In this document: one piece after another, positions 37,464-46,721 of the stretch
Layout: each line of letters begins with the position of its first letter
Numbering within the stretch: the first letter of the stretch is position 1
From: Methylobacterium planeticum
GTDB taxonomy: Bacteria > Pseudomonadota > Alphaproteobacteria > Rhizobiales > Beijerinckiaceae
Assembly (NCBI RefSeq): GCF_008806345.1
Contig: NZ_VZZJ01000003.1
Location: 62,001 to 126,000 of the forward strand
Reading direction: 5' to 3'
Length of the DNA: 64,000 nt
Position numbers and translations under genes: made by a program
Notes under the pieces: model-generated
The model's database searches: none
Seen by the model: only the letters and a program-made list of their open reading frames with translations
Told to the model about the DNA's origin: nothing

Positions 37464-40001
37464 TTAGATCTGGATACCGCGGTCCGAGCAGATCTGCCGG
37501 ATCCGGACACCGATGAGGCGGGACAGGGTCTCTGGCCGATACCGTTCCGACACCAATTCGGATGCGTTGGTCGCGCGACGCGTCCGCTCCGCCGCATTCC
37601 TACGGACCGCCCTGAGGATTTTCACAGTGCTTGCGTGACGCGGCTCCGCCCAACGGTGCTCGGGACCGGCATAGGCATAGTCGCCCGCCTTTGGCCGAAC
37701 CTCGTCATACTCGATCAACCAGGCGGTTTCCGGCGTGCAGAAATCCGCATTTCCCGAGTACCCGGTGCAGGCGACGGGCGTGCCGAGTTGCATCGCCTCC
37801 AGCATGCCGAGGCCGAAGCCCTCCGAGCGGTGTAATGAGACGTAGCAATCGGCCGCACTGACTAATTGCAGGATTGTCTCGTGACTCACCGTGCGATCGA
37901 TCAGGCTGATGCGCGAATCGGACTGACAGGCGTCGAGCAGATATCGCCACTCGTGGGACGTTCCCGATTCGTTGATCACGGACGCATTGTGCGTTTTGAT
38001 CACGAGCCTCACATCGCGTTCGTCAGGGAAAGCCTCGCGAAAAGCCCTAATTGCAGCCATCGGATTTTTCCGCTGTATATAAGATAGCGAGTCGTAGGTC
38101 AGGAAGAAGATAAATACCTCGTCGGTCGTACCCGCGAGTGCATTCATCTCGGAGCGAGCGCTCGCGACGTCGATCGAGGCGAGATCTTGAGCGGCCAGGC
38201 GCATATTCAAGACCGGCTTCTTTGTCGCTTGCGCGTAGCAGCGGCGATTGTACTCGGAAGCCACCCAAATCTCGTCGACAAGCTCGAGAGCCAGCCGATG
38301 GCATGTCGGGATCTTGTCGAGCTCCCAGAAAAAAAATCCGACATTGTACGAGCCGGTAAACACGTCCGGTGAGTACGCAAAGACAAGCGGCAAAAGATCG
38401 GCGTTGATGTGAATGACGTTGACCGCGGCCCCAGCGGATAAAATCTGATCGTAATCACTATCATCGGCACCGGGTTGCGGGTTATCGATCGAAAAATTGA
38501 CCGAACGGGCCGGAATGCCCGTATGCCTGATCAATTCACGCGTCGACCGCCCTGCGGTGGCCAAGCCCGACGTCTTCTCGAACGGTGCAATGACCTGAAC
38601 GAACGCTCGCGAATCTGCGGCTGCCCGTGGTCGCAGGCGCGCCGCATCGATCCGATCGCCATCCGGCGTCAGCGTCCTGTAGCACGCACGTGCGATGTCG
38701 AAGCCCTGCCTGTCGATCAGCGCTTGATAGGTTTTGAGGGTAAGCCTGTTCCGGCTCTCGCATCTGTCAGCAATATATGTGGAAACAAGCTCGAAGTTAG
38801 GGCTGCGATCAAGGAGAAAGTAATCGATTACTTCTCTCGGAAGAAATCTCAGGATCCCGGGATTATGGGCTGCCTCGAGGAGCACCACGAAGTAGCAGCA
38901 GATCCGGATCTGCGAATCGTCCATATTCGAGACCCAGGACAAGTTGGGATCGTGGGCGAAGGCCTCTTCCATGAAGGTGGAGAGCGGCAGGAAGCTTCGC
39001 TGCGACGGTCCTGGTATCGCCCTCAGGAACGTCTCCATGCGGTGAGAGACAAGGCAATCCTCTACATGGAGCGCGTTTGCCTTCTGACTGGCCCACCAAT
39101 AGGCGACGCGGCGATATCCGGGATCCGTCGCGAGGGCGAGGGACGTGCGGATTTCGACATCGTCGAGTGCATACCACAAGGCAACGCGCGACAGAGCGTA
39201 CTTGCTGCCACCGAGGGGGATCGGTTCATTCAAGTACGAGATTTCCCGCGCAGTGAACGGCGCCCGATGCGGGTACCGGGTACTGCCGTACTCATCGATG
39301 TACCACCGGTAGAAGTGGTCCTGATCATCATCTCCCGGGAAGCGCTCCTTGAGGTTGAGGCGGTCCCTCAACTGCTCGGCATAGGGCGAGAGCAGCGGCC
39401 TTCGAGAGAATTCGCCAAAATTGAACGCGCGCTCCTCGTGTCCAACGGCTCTGAGTAGGGGCATGTAAGCCGGATGCGCCGCCGCAGATTTGGCCGGAGG
39501 TTTGACCTCTGCGCCGTTCGCAGGCGATATCACGCCAAGGCTTGCGAGAACTCTCTCCTGCATGCCTTGAATGATCGCGTAGGGAATTTCCTGCGACGCG
39601 TCTGGCTGAAAGACTTGCGAGATCGAGAGTTTTCCGAGGAACTTGGCTGGGTTGCCGACGACATAGACCTCCAGCACCTGTCCCGGCAGCTTTTCCTTGG
39701 CAATGATGTCCGGCTCCAAGCGCATCGCGAAGGCGTGGCGCCCGGATCCGATCTTAGCGGCCTTTAAATCCTCACGAAACCGGTCAGCGCGCTCACGCGC
39801 CACCACGACGCCGCCGAGCCGTGCCTCGACTGGTACGGCGGCATCCGGATTCTTGGGATCGTAGGCCCACCCGGTGAGGACACCACCGCGATAGGCGTCG
39901 ACACTGCCCCGAAGGTTCGGAGGCACTGTGATCGGAGGAGCGGACGGGGAGAGACGCAGAAGGCTCGCGAGAGCCCGAAGTGAAACGCGATTGATCGCCA
40001 T
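37464..40001 (-). CDS. Large multidomain glycosyltransferase of atypical composition
   Basis: 845 residues. An N-terminal beta-rich domain (about 30-100; GGVLTGWAYDPKNPDAAVPV, RHAFAMRLEP) of a kind found ahead of alphaproteobacterial glycosyltransferases. The next part (about 190-470) is helical and I do not recognise it. The C-terminal half (about 480-800) is a GT-B, GT4-like fold with the E-x7-E donor site in HRSEGFGLGMLEAMQLGTP. No membrane helix. Base composition is much lower in GC than all neighbours (27 of 60 bases are G or C in 38041-38100), suggesting recent acquisition. It probably adds a sugar to the surface polysaccharide made by the surrounding genes. Confidence 0.85.
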   Translation of the reverse strand: MAINRVSLRALASLLRLSPSAPPITVPPNLRGSVDAYRGGVLTGWAYDPKNPDAAVPVEARLGGVVVARERADRFREDLKAAKIGSGRHAFAMRLEPDIIAKEKLPGQVLEVYVVGNPAKFLGKLSISQVFQPDASQEIPYAIIQGMQERVLASLGVISPANGAEVKPPAKSAAAHPAYMPLLRAVGHEERAFNFGEFSRRPLLSPYAEQLRDRLNLKERFPGDDDQDHFYRWYIDEYGSTRYPHRAPFTAREISYLNEPIPLGGSKYALSRVALWYALDDVEIRTSLALATDPGYRRVAYWWASQKANALHVEDCLVSHRMETFLRAIPGPSQRSFLPLSTFMEEAFAHDPNLSWVSNMDDSQIRICCYFVVLLEAAHNPGILRFLPREVIDYFLLDRSPNFELVSTYIADRCESRNRLTLKTYQALIDRQGFDIARACYRTLTPDGDRIDAARLRPRAAADSRAFVQVIAPFEKTSGLATAGRSTRELIRHTGIPARSVNFSIDNPQPGADDSDYDQILSAGAAVNVIHINADLLPLVFAYSPDVFTGSYNVGFFFWELDKIPTCHRLALELVDEIWVASEYNRRCYAQATKKPVLNMRLAAQDLASIDVASARSEMNALAGTTDEVFIFFLTYDSLSYIQRKNPMAAIRAFREAFPDERDVRLVIKTHNASVINESGTSHEWRYLLDACQSDSRISLIDRTVSHETILQLVSAADCYVSLHRSEGFGLGMLEAMQLGTPVACTGYSGNADFCTPETAWLIEYDEVRPKAGDYAYAGPEHRWAEPRHASTVKILRAVRRNAAERTRRATNASELVSERYRPETLSRLIGVRIRQICSDRGIQI

Positions 40002-40525
40002 ATCGGACAGTCTCTGTCAGGCTAGCTTGGGGAGGGCAAGCGCTTGCGCTCTCGGGCCCCCGCTGTGCCCTGTGCATCGGTACAGGAGGGGTAGGCGCCT
40101 GCGGCCAACGCGTTGCGATGCCGCCTCGATTTTGCCGAGATGCCTGACTACCCGCCGGTCATGCTGGAGCCATTGGCGGACCACAATCCGGCTTGATTGG
40201 GGGAAACGGTGGTGGTCAGCAGGCAGGTGAGTCCCCGCGGCGACACCCACCGCTAAGTTGCCCCCGAACCCGATGAGAATCCGTTTCCGCCCATTGGCAG
40301 GTATGGTCAGGCACCGAACATTCTGTTAGGGGATTTGGCTGCCGATGGGATGACTAAAAGCCAGCGTGGCGCCTGAGTCGGGCCTCCGAAGAATTGACTT
40401 TTCCCGTCTCCTGCCAAGGGAAAATCCCCGGTTCCCAAGCTTGTCAGTTTATCCGTTCACAAAACCTTAATCTGTAAACCCTTCTGATTCCTTCAACATC
40501 GCGTTGAACGCCATAGGTCCACAGA
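40002..40525. other. Intergenic region, 524 bp
   Basis: Divergent region between the glycosyltransferase and the secretion ABC gene, less GC-rich than the surroundings, especially 40380-40520. It holds a 12-bp palindrome (40036-40047). I found no frame of convincing length and no clear promoter pair. A short frame ending MLEPLADHNPA near 40190 may be a gene relic but is unsupported. Confidence 0.5.
40036..40047. promoter_or_regulatory. Perfect 12-bp palindrome, possible LacI-type operator
   Basis: GCAAGCGCTTGC, 35 bp upstream of the glycosyltransferase start. The AAGCGCTT core is the symmetric heart of many LacI/GalR-family operators. No such regulator is encoded in this window. Confidence 0.35.
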
Positions 40526-42295
40526 ATGAGCACGAGGGGCATGGGCGCAGGACCGTCTATCTTGAAGGATGGCATCAAGGCGACGCGGCCTGTCTTCGTC
40601 ACGGCTATCGTATTCAGCTTTTTCATCAATCTGCTGATGTTCGTGAGCCCGCTGTATATGCTGCAGGTTTACGATCGCGTTCTCGGCAGCCGTAACGAGA
40701 CGACACTCGTCGGCATCACGGTGATCGCGGCTTTCGCGCTGGTGGTCTACGCGTTGCTGGAGATGCTCCGCTCCCGCCTGCTGGTGCGCGGCGGCATCCT
40801 GTTCGACGAGAAGATCGCCGGCCCGATCTTCGGCGCGGTCCACCGCGGCAACCTGCGCAATCCCGAGGGCGGTCACGCGGTCGCGCTGCGCGACGTCGAT
40901 GCGGTGCGCGAGTTCCTGACCGGCAGCGGCCTGCTGGCGTTCTGCGACGCCCCCTGGACGCCGATCTTCCTGCTCGCCTGCTTCATCCTGCATCCCTGGT
41001 TCGGCTGGATGGCGATCATCGGCGGCCTGATGATCTTCGCGCTGACGATCATCAACGAAGTCGTGACGAAGCGTGAGCTCGCCGCGGCGAGCCAGGCCTC
41101 GAACGCGGCCGGCCAATACGCGCAGGCGACGTTCCGGAACGGCGAGGTTCTGCAGGCGATGGGCATGCTCGGTGCCCTGCGGACGCTCTGGGGCCGCCGC
41201 CATGCCGAGGTCCTGACCCTGCAGGCGCTGGCCAGCGACCGGGCCGGCCTCATCGTCGCCTCGACGAAGTTCGTACGCATGTTCCTGCAGACGCTGATCC
41301 TCGGCGTCGGCGCCTACCTGGCGATCCATCGGGAGATCTCGCCGGGCTCGATGATCGCTGCCTCCATCATCATCGGTCGCGCCCTGGCGCCGGTCGAACT
41401 CTTGGTGGCGAACTGGAAGGGCTTCACGGCGGTGCGCGCCAGCTACGGCCGCCTCGTGCGCCTCATCGAGATCGCGGGCCCCGAGCCCGAGCGCATGAAC
41501 CTGCCGCGGCCGAAGGGCCAGATCGACGCCGAGAACCTCGTCGTCGCGGCACCGGGCAAGCAGCAGGCGATCCTGCGCGGCGTGAGCTTCCGCCTCGCGC
41601 CGGGCACCATCGTGGGGGTGGTCGGCCCCAGCGCCGCCGGCAAGTCGAGCCTGGCGCGCGCCGTGACGGGGGTCTGGCCGATCGTCGGCGGATCGCTGCG
41701 CATCGATGGATCCGATCTCTCGCACTGGGATCCGCAGGTGCTCGGCCGCCACATCGGCTACCTGCCCCAGGATGTCGAGCTGTTCGCCGGAACGGTCGCG
41801 CAGAACATCGCCCGCTTCGAGGAGATTGACGAGGAGGCCGTGATCGCAGTCGCCCAGAAGGCGGGCTGCCACGAGCTGATCCAGTCGCTTCCGGAGGGCT
41901 ACAACACCCAGATCGGCAATGGCGGCCAGGCGCTTTCGGGCGGCCAGCGCCAGCGGATCGCCCTGGCCCGCGCCATGTACGGCAACCCGAGCTTCATCGT
42001 CCTCGACGAGCCGAATGCCAGCCTCGACGCCGCCGGCGAGGAAGCCCTGATGCAGGCCGTCCAGGAGTTGAAGCGCCTGGGCACGACGATCATGATCGTG
42101 ACCCACAAGGTCAACATCCTGACGGCGGTCGACACCGTCCTGGTGATGAACAGCGGCACCGTGCAGGCCTATGGCCCCCGCGAGGAGATCCTCGGCCGCG
42201 TCGCCGGTCCGCGGGTCGTGCCGAATCCGGCGGCGGCGGTGGGCGGGGCTGCGGCGCCGCGCCTCGGCATGGAAGCGCAACGGGCGGCAGGTTGA
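40526..42295 (+). CDS. Type I secretion system permease/ATPase (PrtD-like)
   Basis: 589 residues. An N-terminal membrane domain of about six helices (starting VFVTAIVFSFFINLLMFVSP and LYMLQVYDRVLGSRNETTL, the type I exporter signature) is fused to an ABC ATPase. Walker A is GPSAAGKSSL, the signature LSGGQRQRIALARA and Walker B FIVLDEPNASLD. PrtD-type transporters lack the C39 peptidase, as here. It pairs with the HlyD adaptor that follows by 5 bp. No RTX-type substrate or TolC gene is visible in the window, so the cargo is unknown. Confidence 0.95.
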   Translation: MSTRGMGAGPSILKDGIKATRPVFVTAIVFSFFINLLMFVSPLYMLQVYDRVLGSRNETTLVGITVIAAFALVVYALLEMLRSRLLVRGGILFDEKIAGPIFGAVHRGNLRNPEGGHAVALRDVDAVREFLTGSGLLAFCDAPWTPIFLLACFILHPWFGWMAIIGGLMIFALTIINEVVTKRELAAASQASNAAGQYAQATFRNGEVLQAMGMLGALRTLWGRRHAEVLTLQALASDRAGLIVASTKFVRMFLQTLILGVGAYLAIHREISPGSMIAASIIIGRALAPVELLVANWKGFTAVRASYGRLVRLIEIAGPEPERMNLPRPKGQIDAENLVVAAPGKQQAILRGVSFRLAPGTIVGVVGPSAAGKSSLARAVTGVWPIVGGSLRIDGSDLSHWDPQVLGRHIGYLPQDVELFAGTVAQNIARFEEIDEEAVIAVAQKAGCHELIQSLPEGYNTQIGNGGQALSGGQRQRIALARAMYGNPSFIVLDEPNASLDAAGEEALMQAVQELKRLGTTIMIVTHKVNILTAVDTVLVMNSGTVQAYGPREEILGRVAGPRVVPNPAAAVGGAAAPRLGMEAQRAAG

Positions 42296-42300
42296 AGGCC

Positions 42301-43725
42301 ATGAAGATCAAGCTTCCGGCGAAGATTTCTCTCCCCACCGCCGCGACCCTGAAGACCGCGATCGACCGAATCGGGGTTCCGAGCGGCGAGGCCGCCACGA
42401 ACTCCCCCGCCGTCACGGAGGCCCTGCGCCATCCGCGCGGCCTGACGACCTGGAAGCACCACGCCATCGCGGGCTACGCGCTCATCTTCTCGACCTTCGG
42501 GGTGATGGGCGCCTGGGCCGCGGTGGCGCGGCTCGACCGGGCCGTGGTGAGCCCCGGCACCATCACGGTGGAGAACAGCCGCAAGGTCGTTCAGCACTAC
42601 GAGGGCGGCATGGTCCGCGAGATCCTCGTGAAGGAAGGCCAGACCGTCGAGCAGGGGGCGGTGCTGATGCGCCTCGACCCGGTCCAGTCGCGCGCGAGCG
42701 TCGACCTGTTCCGCGGCCAGCTCGATGCGACCCTCGTCCTCGAGGCCCGCCTGTCGGCCGAGCGCGACGGTGCGTCCGCGCCCGAGCTCCCGCAGGAGAT
42801 CGTCGCCCGCCGCACCGAACCCCTGCTGGCGCGGGTGATCAGCGATCAGACGAATCAGTTCAAGGAGCGGCAGGCTTCGCTCAAGGGCCAGATCGAGCTG
42901 CTCGAGGCCCGCATCACCCAGCTCAAGACCGAGATCCGGGGGCTTGCCGTCGAGAAGACCTCCGTCGAGGAGCAGGTCGGCTTCATCAACCAGGAGCTGA
43001 CCGGTCTGCGCGCCCTGCGCGAGAAGAACCTCATCCCGCTCTCGCGCCTCCTCGTGATGGAGCGCGAGCGCACCCGCCTCGAAGGCGTCATCGGCCGCTC
43101 GATCGCCGACACGGCGAAGGCCGAGAACGGCATCGGCGAGGCGGGCCTGCAGATCACGCAGATCAAGCAGAAGTTCCAGGAGGACGTGGCCGGCCAGCTC
43201 CTCGAGGCACGCCAGAAGGCGTCCGAGTTGCGCGAGAAGTTCTCGGTGGCCCAGGACGTCCTGAAGCGGCTCGAGGTGAAGTCGCCGCGCTCGGGCGTGG
43301 TCCAGGGCCTGAAGGTCTACACCGTGGGCCAGGTCGTTCGCTCCGGCGAACCCCTGATGGAGATCGTGCCGAACGACGACAAGCTCGTGGTGCATGTCCA
43401 GTTCTCGCCGAACGATCTCGAGACGGTCCATGCCGGCATGCCGGCCGAGATCAAGTTCCCGACCTTCCACTCGCGCCGCATCCCGGCGATCCTCGGTAAT
43501 CTCGAATCGGTCTCGCGGGACCGGCTGATCGACGAGACGACGCGCCAGCCCTACTTCCTCGGCATCGTCGAGATCAGCAAGCTCGAGATCCCCGACCTGA
43601 TGAAGGACCGCCTCGTCGCCGGCATGCCCGCCGAGGTCGTGATCACCACGGGTGAGCGCACCGCGCTGAGCTACATGGTCTCGCCCTTCTTCGAGGCGAT
43701 GGGCCGGTCGTTCAACGAGCATTGA
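42301..43725 (+). CDS. HlyD/PrtE-family membrane fusion protein of type I secretion
   Basis: 474 residues from ATG 42301, after GAAGG. One membrane helix (about 55-77) follows a cytoplasmic tail. Then come the biotinyl-lipoyl half-motif VVQHYEGGMVREILVKEGQ, a long coiled-coil hairpin (about 170-320) and the second half KSPRSGVVQGLKVYTVGQVV. The C-terminal beta domain ends near GERTALSYMVSPF. It links the ABC exporter to an outer-membrane TolC channel. Co-transcribed with the ABC gene. Confidence 0.95.
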   Translation: MKIKLPAKISLPTAATLKTAIDRIGVPSGEAATNSPAVTEALRHPRGLTTWKHHAIAGYALIFSTFGVMGAWAAVARLDRAVVSPGTITVENSRKVVQHYEGGMVREILVKEGQTVEQGAVLMRLDPVQSRASVDLFRGQLDATLVLEARLSAERDGASAPELPQEIVARRTEPLLARVISDQTNQFKERQASLKGQIELLEARITQLKTEIRGLAVEKTSVEEQVGFINQELTGLRALREKNLIPLSRLLVMERERTRLEGVIGRSIADTAKAENGIGEAGLQITQIKQKFQEDVAGQLLEARQKASELREKFSVAQDVLKRLEVKSPRSGVVQGLKVYTVGQVVRSGEPLMEIVPNDDKLVVHVQFSPNDLETVHAGMPAEIKFPTFHSRRIPAILGNLESVSRDRLIDETTRQPYFLGIVEISKLEIPDLMKDRLVAGMPAEVVITTGERTALSYMVSPFFEAMGRSFNEH

Positions 43726-43913
43726 GGTAGCCTGAACGGGGCAGTTCGATCCTCCATTGAGCGGACCGACATCCCGCCACAACCCGGGCATGGTCATTTC
43801 GGAATAACGCTCTCGCTCGCCGACACCCCCATCCTCAGATTCGCCGCTTTCGGGCGGCAGGTCGGTGAACGGTGCGGGCAGGCTCGCCCCGTGACCGGGA
43901 GCGATGTCCGTCC

Positions 43914-44567
43914 GTGATCCGTTTCGAGAACGTGACCAAGATCTACCGGACGGACGGCCATCGCCGCACCATCCTGGAGCGGGTCTCGCTCACGCTGAAG
44001 CCCGGGGTCAGTTACGGGATCCTCGGCATCAACGGTGCCGGCAAGTCGACCACGATGCGCCTCATCGGCGGCACCGAGGAGCCGACGAGCGGGCGGATCA
44101 AGCGGGGCCTGCGGGTCTCGTGGCCGCTGGGCTTCGGCGGCGGGTTCCACCCGCAGATGACGGGGCGGGACAACGTCATCTTCGTGGCGCGCATCTATGG
44201 GGAGGATCCCCGCCGGGTGCTGGAATTCGTCGAGGATTTCGCGGAGCTCGGCAGCTATCTCGACGTGCCGATCCGGACCTATTCCTCGGGCATGGGCGCC
44301 CGGCTGGCCTTCGGCATGAGCATGGCGATCCCCTTCGACTGCTACCTCATCGACGAGGTGACGGCGGTGGGCGATGCGCGCTTCGCCAAGCGCTGCACGG
44401 AGGTCTTCGCGGCCCGGCGCGAGCATGCCGACGTCATCATGGTCTCGCACGACATGGAGACGATCCGCTCCTGGTGCAGCCAGGGGATCGTCCTGCTCAA
44501 CGGGCGCGCCATCATCTACGAGGACGTCAACGACGCGATCGAGGTGTACCGACGCCTCAACGCGTGA
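43914..44567 (+). CDS. Polysaccharide ABC exporter ATPase (KpsT/Wzt family)
   Basis: 217 residues from GTG 43914 (VIRFENVTKIYRTDG), the length of KpsT/CtrD. Walker A is GINGAGKSTTMRLI; the family-specific SWPLGFGGGFHPQMTGRDN and signature YSSGMGARLAFGMSMA follow; Walker B is CYLIDEVTAVGD. It energises capsule or O-polysaccharide export with a KpsM permease. No permease adjoins it; the only candidate here is at 28563-29357. A GTG start with a distant ribosome site suggests modest translation. Confidence 0.94.
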   Translation: MIRFENVTKIYRTDGHRRTILERVSLTLKPGVSYGILGINGAGKSTTMRLIGGTEEPTSGRIKRGLRVSWPLGFGGGFHPQMTGRDNVIFVARIYGEDPRRVLEFVEDFAELGSYLDVPIRTYSSGMGARLAFGMSMAIPFDCYLIDEVTAVGDARFAKRCTEVFAARREHADVIMVSHDMETIRSWCSQGIVLLNGRAIIYEDVNDAIEVYRRLNA

Positions 44568-44649
44568 GCGTGGACATGGTTTTGCCGCGCACGGGTGCGA
44601 CAGGACGGGACAGGGGCCTGTCCGCCAGGCATCGGAATCACCAGAATCG

Positions 44650-45891
44650 ATGACCGTCGAGATCCGCAACCCGCAGGGACAGCCACTCACCACCGCGGAC
44701 CGGTCGGCCGCCGTCGCCGATTCGCTGCGGCAGATCGCGCGGCTCTCGCGGTTCGCGGACCGCAAGAAGGGCATTCGCTCCTATCCGAGCCACGTCAAGA
44801 GCGACCCCTGGGTTCCGCTCCTCTTCCTCCTCTGCTTCGTGCTGCCGACGCTGGTCGGCGCGGTCTATTACGGCCTCATCGCCTCCGACCGCTACGTCAC
44901 CGAGGCCCGCTTCGCCCTGCGCCCGGCCATCGGCTCGGTCGAGAAGGCGTCCCCGGATTCGGTCGGTACCAACAGCGGCGTGCCCCACTCGATGGTCGCC
45001 CAGGACACCCTGATCACCTACAACTACATCCTCAGCCGGCCGATGGTCGAGGCAGTCTCGGCCGAGCTACCGCTCCGGGAGATGTTCACCCGCCCCGAGA
45101 CCGATTTCCTGTCGCGCTTCAATCCCGACAAGCCGATCGAGAAGTTCCTCAAGTATTGGCGCAACCGCGTCGACGTCGAGATCGAGCAGGGTTCGGGGAT
45201 CATGACCCTGACGGTGAACGCCTTCGATCCGGCCGAGTCGCTGGCGATCACGCAGGCCGTCCTGCGCGAGAGCGAGCGGATGGTGAACGCGCTCAGCACG
45301 GCGGCCCGCAACGACGCCCTGGCGGAGAGCAACCGGGAGCTGAAGCTCGCCGAGGAGCGCCTGACCGCGATCCGGGTCGCCACCCGCGACCTGCGCAACC
45401 GCGAGGGCGTGCTCGACGCCCAGAAGACCAACGACGCCAACCTCAAGGTGATCAGCGAGCTGCGCACCGCCCGCATCAACCTCTCGGTGCAGCTGACCCT
45501 GAGCCAGCGCGATCTCGGGCCGGAATCCCGCCGCATCCTCGACCTGAAGACGCAGATCAAGGATCTCGACGACAACATCGCGCGGATCGAGCGGCAATCG
45601 GCGAGCCAGGATCCGGAGCAGAAGCGCCTGCTCTCGGACGCGCTCACGCGGTTCGAGACCCTGGAGAACGAGCGCAAGGACGCCGAGAAGTACTACGCCA
45701 AGGTGCTGGCCGCGAGCGAGCGGGCGCGCATCATCGCGGCGCGCCAGATCGAGTTCTTCAGCCTCGTGGTCCAGCCGGTTCAGGCCCAGTCGGCGCAGCA
45801 GCCCCGCGCGCTGCTGATGATCAGCCTGATCGCGGCCGGCGCCGCCGTGCTCTTCGCCGGCGCCCTGTTCGCCCGCAAGCAGATGTCCTGA
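44650..45891 (+). CDS. Capsule export inner-membrane protein (KpsE/CtrB/BexC family)
   Basis: 413 residues. Two membrane helices bracket a periplasmic region: the first at about 54-78 (WVPLLFLLCFVLPTLVGAVY) and the last at the C-terminus (LLMISLIAAGAAVLFAGALF). Between them lie ASDRYVTEARFALRP and long coiled coils (about 215-360). This is the polysaccharide co-polymerase-like component that connects the KpsMT transporter to an outer-membrane channel. It follows kpsT by 82 bp. The outer-membrane partner (KpsD/CtrA-type) is not in the window. Confidence 0.93.
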   Translation: MTVEIRNPQGQPLTTADRSAAVADSLRQIARLSRFADRKKGIRSYPSHVKSDPWVPLLFLLCFVLPTLVGAVYYGLIASDRYVTEARFALRPAIGSVEKASPDSVGTNSGVPHSMVAQDTLITYNYILSRPMVEAVSAELPLREMFTRPETDFLSRFNPDKPIEKFLKYWRNRVDVEIEQGSGIMTLTVNAFDPAESLAITQAVLRESERMVNALSTAARNDALAESNRELKLAEERLTAIRVATRDLRNREGVLDAQKTNDANLKVISELRTARINLSVQLTLSQRDLGPESRRILDLKTQIKDLDDNIARIERQSASQDPEQKRLLSDALTRFETLENERKDAEKYYAKVLAASERARIIAARQIEFFSLVVQPVQAQSAQQPRALLMISLIAAGAAVLFAGALFARKQMS

Positions 45892-45893
45892 AC

Positions 45894-45916
45894 GCGGGCG
45901 GCGCCGAGCCGCCCGC
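45894..45916. terminator. Bidirectional hairpin after kpsE
   Basis: GCGGGCGGC / GCCGCCCGC 9-bp stem with a 5-nt loop in the 33-bp gap between two convergent genes. No T-run on either strand. Confidence 0.55.
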
Positions 45917-45924
45917 GGCCGGAT

Positions 45925-46692
45925 TCAGCGCCCGGTCGGATCGAGGGTCTGCTTCGGCCCGCCGCTGACGCCCGGGCTCGCCTCGCGTGCCGGGCTCGTG
46001 CCCGGCACGCGGCCCTCGTCGGCCGGGAACAGGGTGTGGCCGCTCTCCGTATCGAGCCCCGTCGTGGTCGAGCCGGCGGCCCCGATGGCGGTCGAGCCGA
46101 TCTCCTCGGTCGCCGGGCGGGCCGTGCCCCCGGTCCAGCCCTGTGAACGCCAGTTCTGGGCACGCTCGTCGAGGTCGATCGAGCCGTGCTGATCGAGGAG
46201 CGCGAGGACCCGCTCGGCCTGGGCGTCGTCGGCGCGGACCGTCACCAGGGTGCCCCCCCGGCGCACGCCCTCGGCGTAGGTCTCGGCCTCGTGCTCGCTC
46301 AGGCCGGCGCCCGTCAGGCCGCCGAGCAGGCCGCCGGTGACCGCGCCGACACCCGCCCCCGTCACCGTCGCCACGAGCCAGCCGGCCGCCACCACGGGGC
46401 CGACGCCGGGGATCGCCAGGAGACCGAGCCCGGCGAGGAGGCCGGCGCCGCCCCCGAGCACGGTCCCGAGGGTGGCCCCGGTGCCGGCGCCGTCGGCGGC
46501 GTCGCTCTCCTCGTTCGGATCCCGCCGGGAGACGGCCGGCTCGCCGCTCAGCCGCGCGGCATGGCGGTCGTCCTCGTTGCTGGCCACGATGCTGATGTCG
46601 CTGTGGGGAATGCCCTCGGCCTCGAGCTTGTCCACGGCACGGGCCGCGTCGTCGTACGCGTCGAACAGGGCGGTGATGGCTCGTGTCGCCAT
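45925..46692 (-). CDS. General stress protein 17M-like protein with glycine-rich hydrophobic core
   Basis: 255 residues from ATG 46692, after GGAGGAACGC. The N-terminal ITALFDAYDDAARAVDKLEA and ISIVASNEDD resemble the YflT/GSP17M fold of stress proteins. A glycine-zipper-like stretch (about 70-130, with LLAIPGVGPVVAAGW and GGLLGGLTGAGL) is followed by a second alpha/beta part GGTLVTVRADDAQAERVLAL and a polar tail. Possibly membrane-associated. Similar genes in Methylobacteria often occur near other small stress genes, as with the next one. Confidence 0.75.
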   Translation of the reverse strand: MATRAITALFDAYDDAARAVDKLEAEGIPHSDISIVASNEDDRHAARLSGEPAVSRRDPNEESDAADGAGTGATLGTVLGGGAGLLAGLGLLAIPGVGPVVAAGWLVATVTGAGVGAVTGGLLGGLTGAGLSEHEAETYAEGVRRGGTLVTVRADDAQAERVLALLDQHGSIDLDERAQNWRSQGWTGGTARPATEEIGSTAIGAAGSTTTGLDTESGHTLFPADEGRVPGTSPAREASPGVSGGPKQTLDPTGR

Positions 46693-46721
46693 GATGCGTT
46701 CCTCCAATGGTGCGGGTGGGA

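Noticed and set aside
38475..39458. 327-codon plus-strand frame inside the AT-rich glycosyltransferase
   Set aside because: Less biased composition made it tempting, but the minus-strand frame is continuous over 845 codons with a GT4 donor motif, and the plus frame has no recognisable domain or ribosome site.
40080..40240. Insertion-sequence relic in the 524-bp gap
   Set aside because: A short protein-like string is visible, but no terminal repeats, target duplication or transposase motif could be found.
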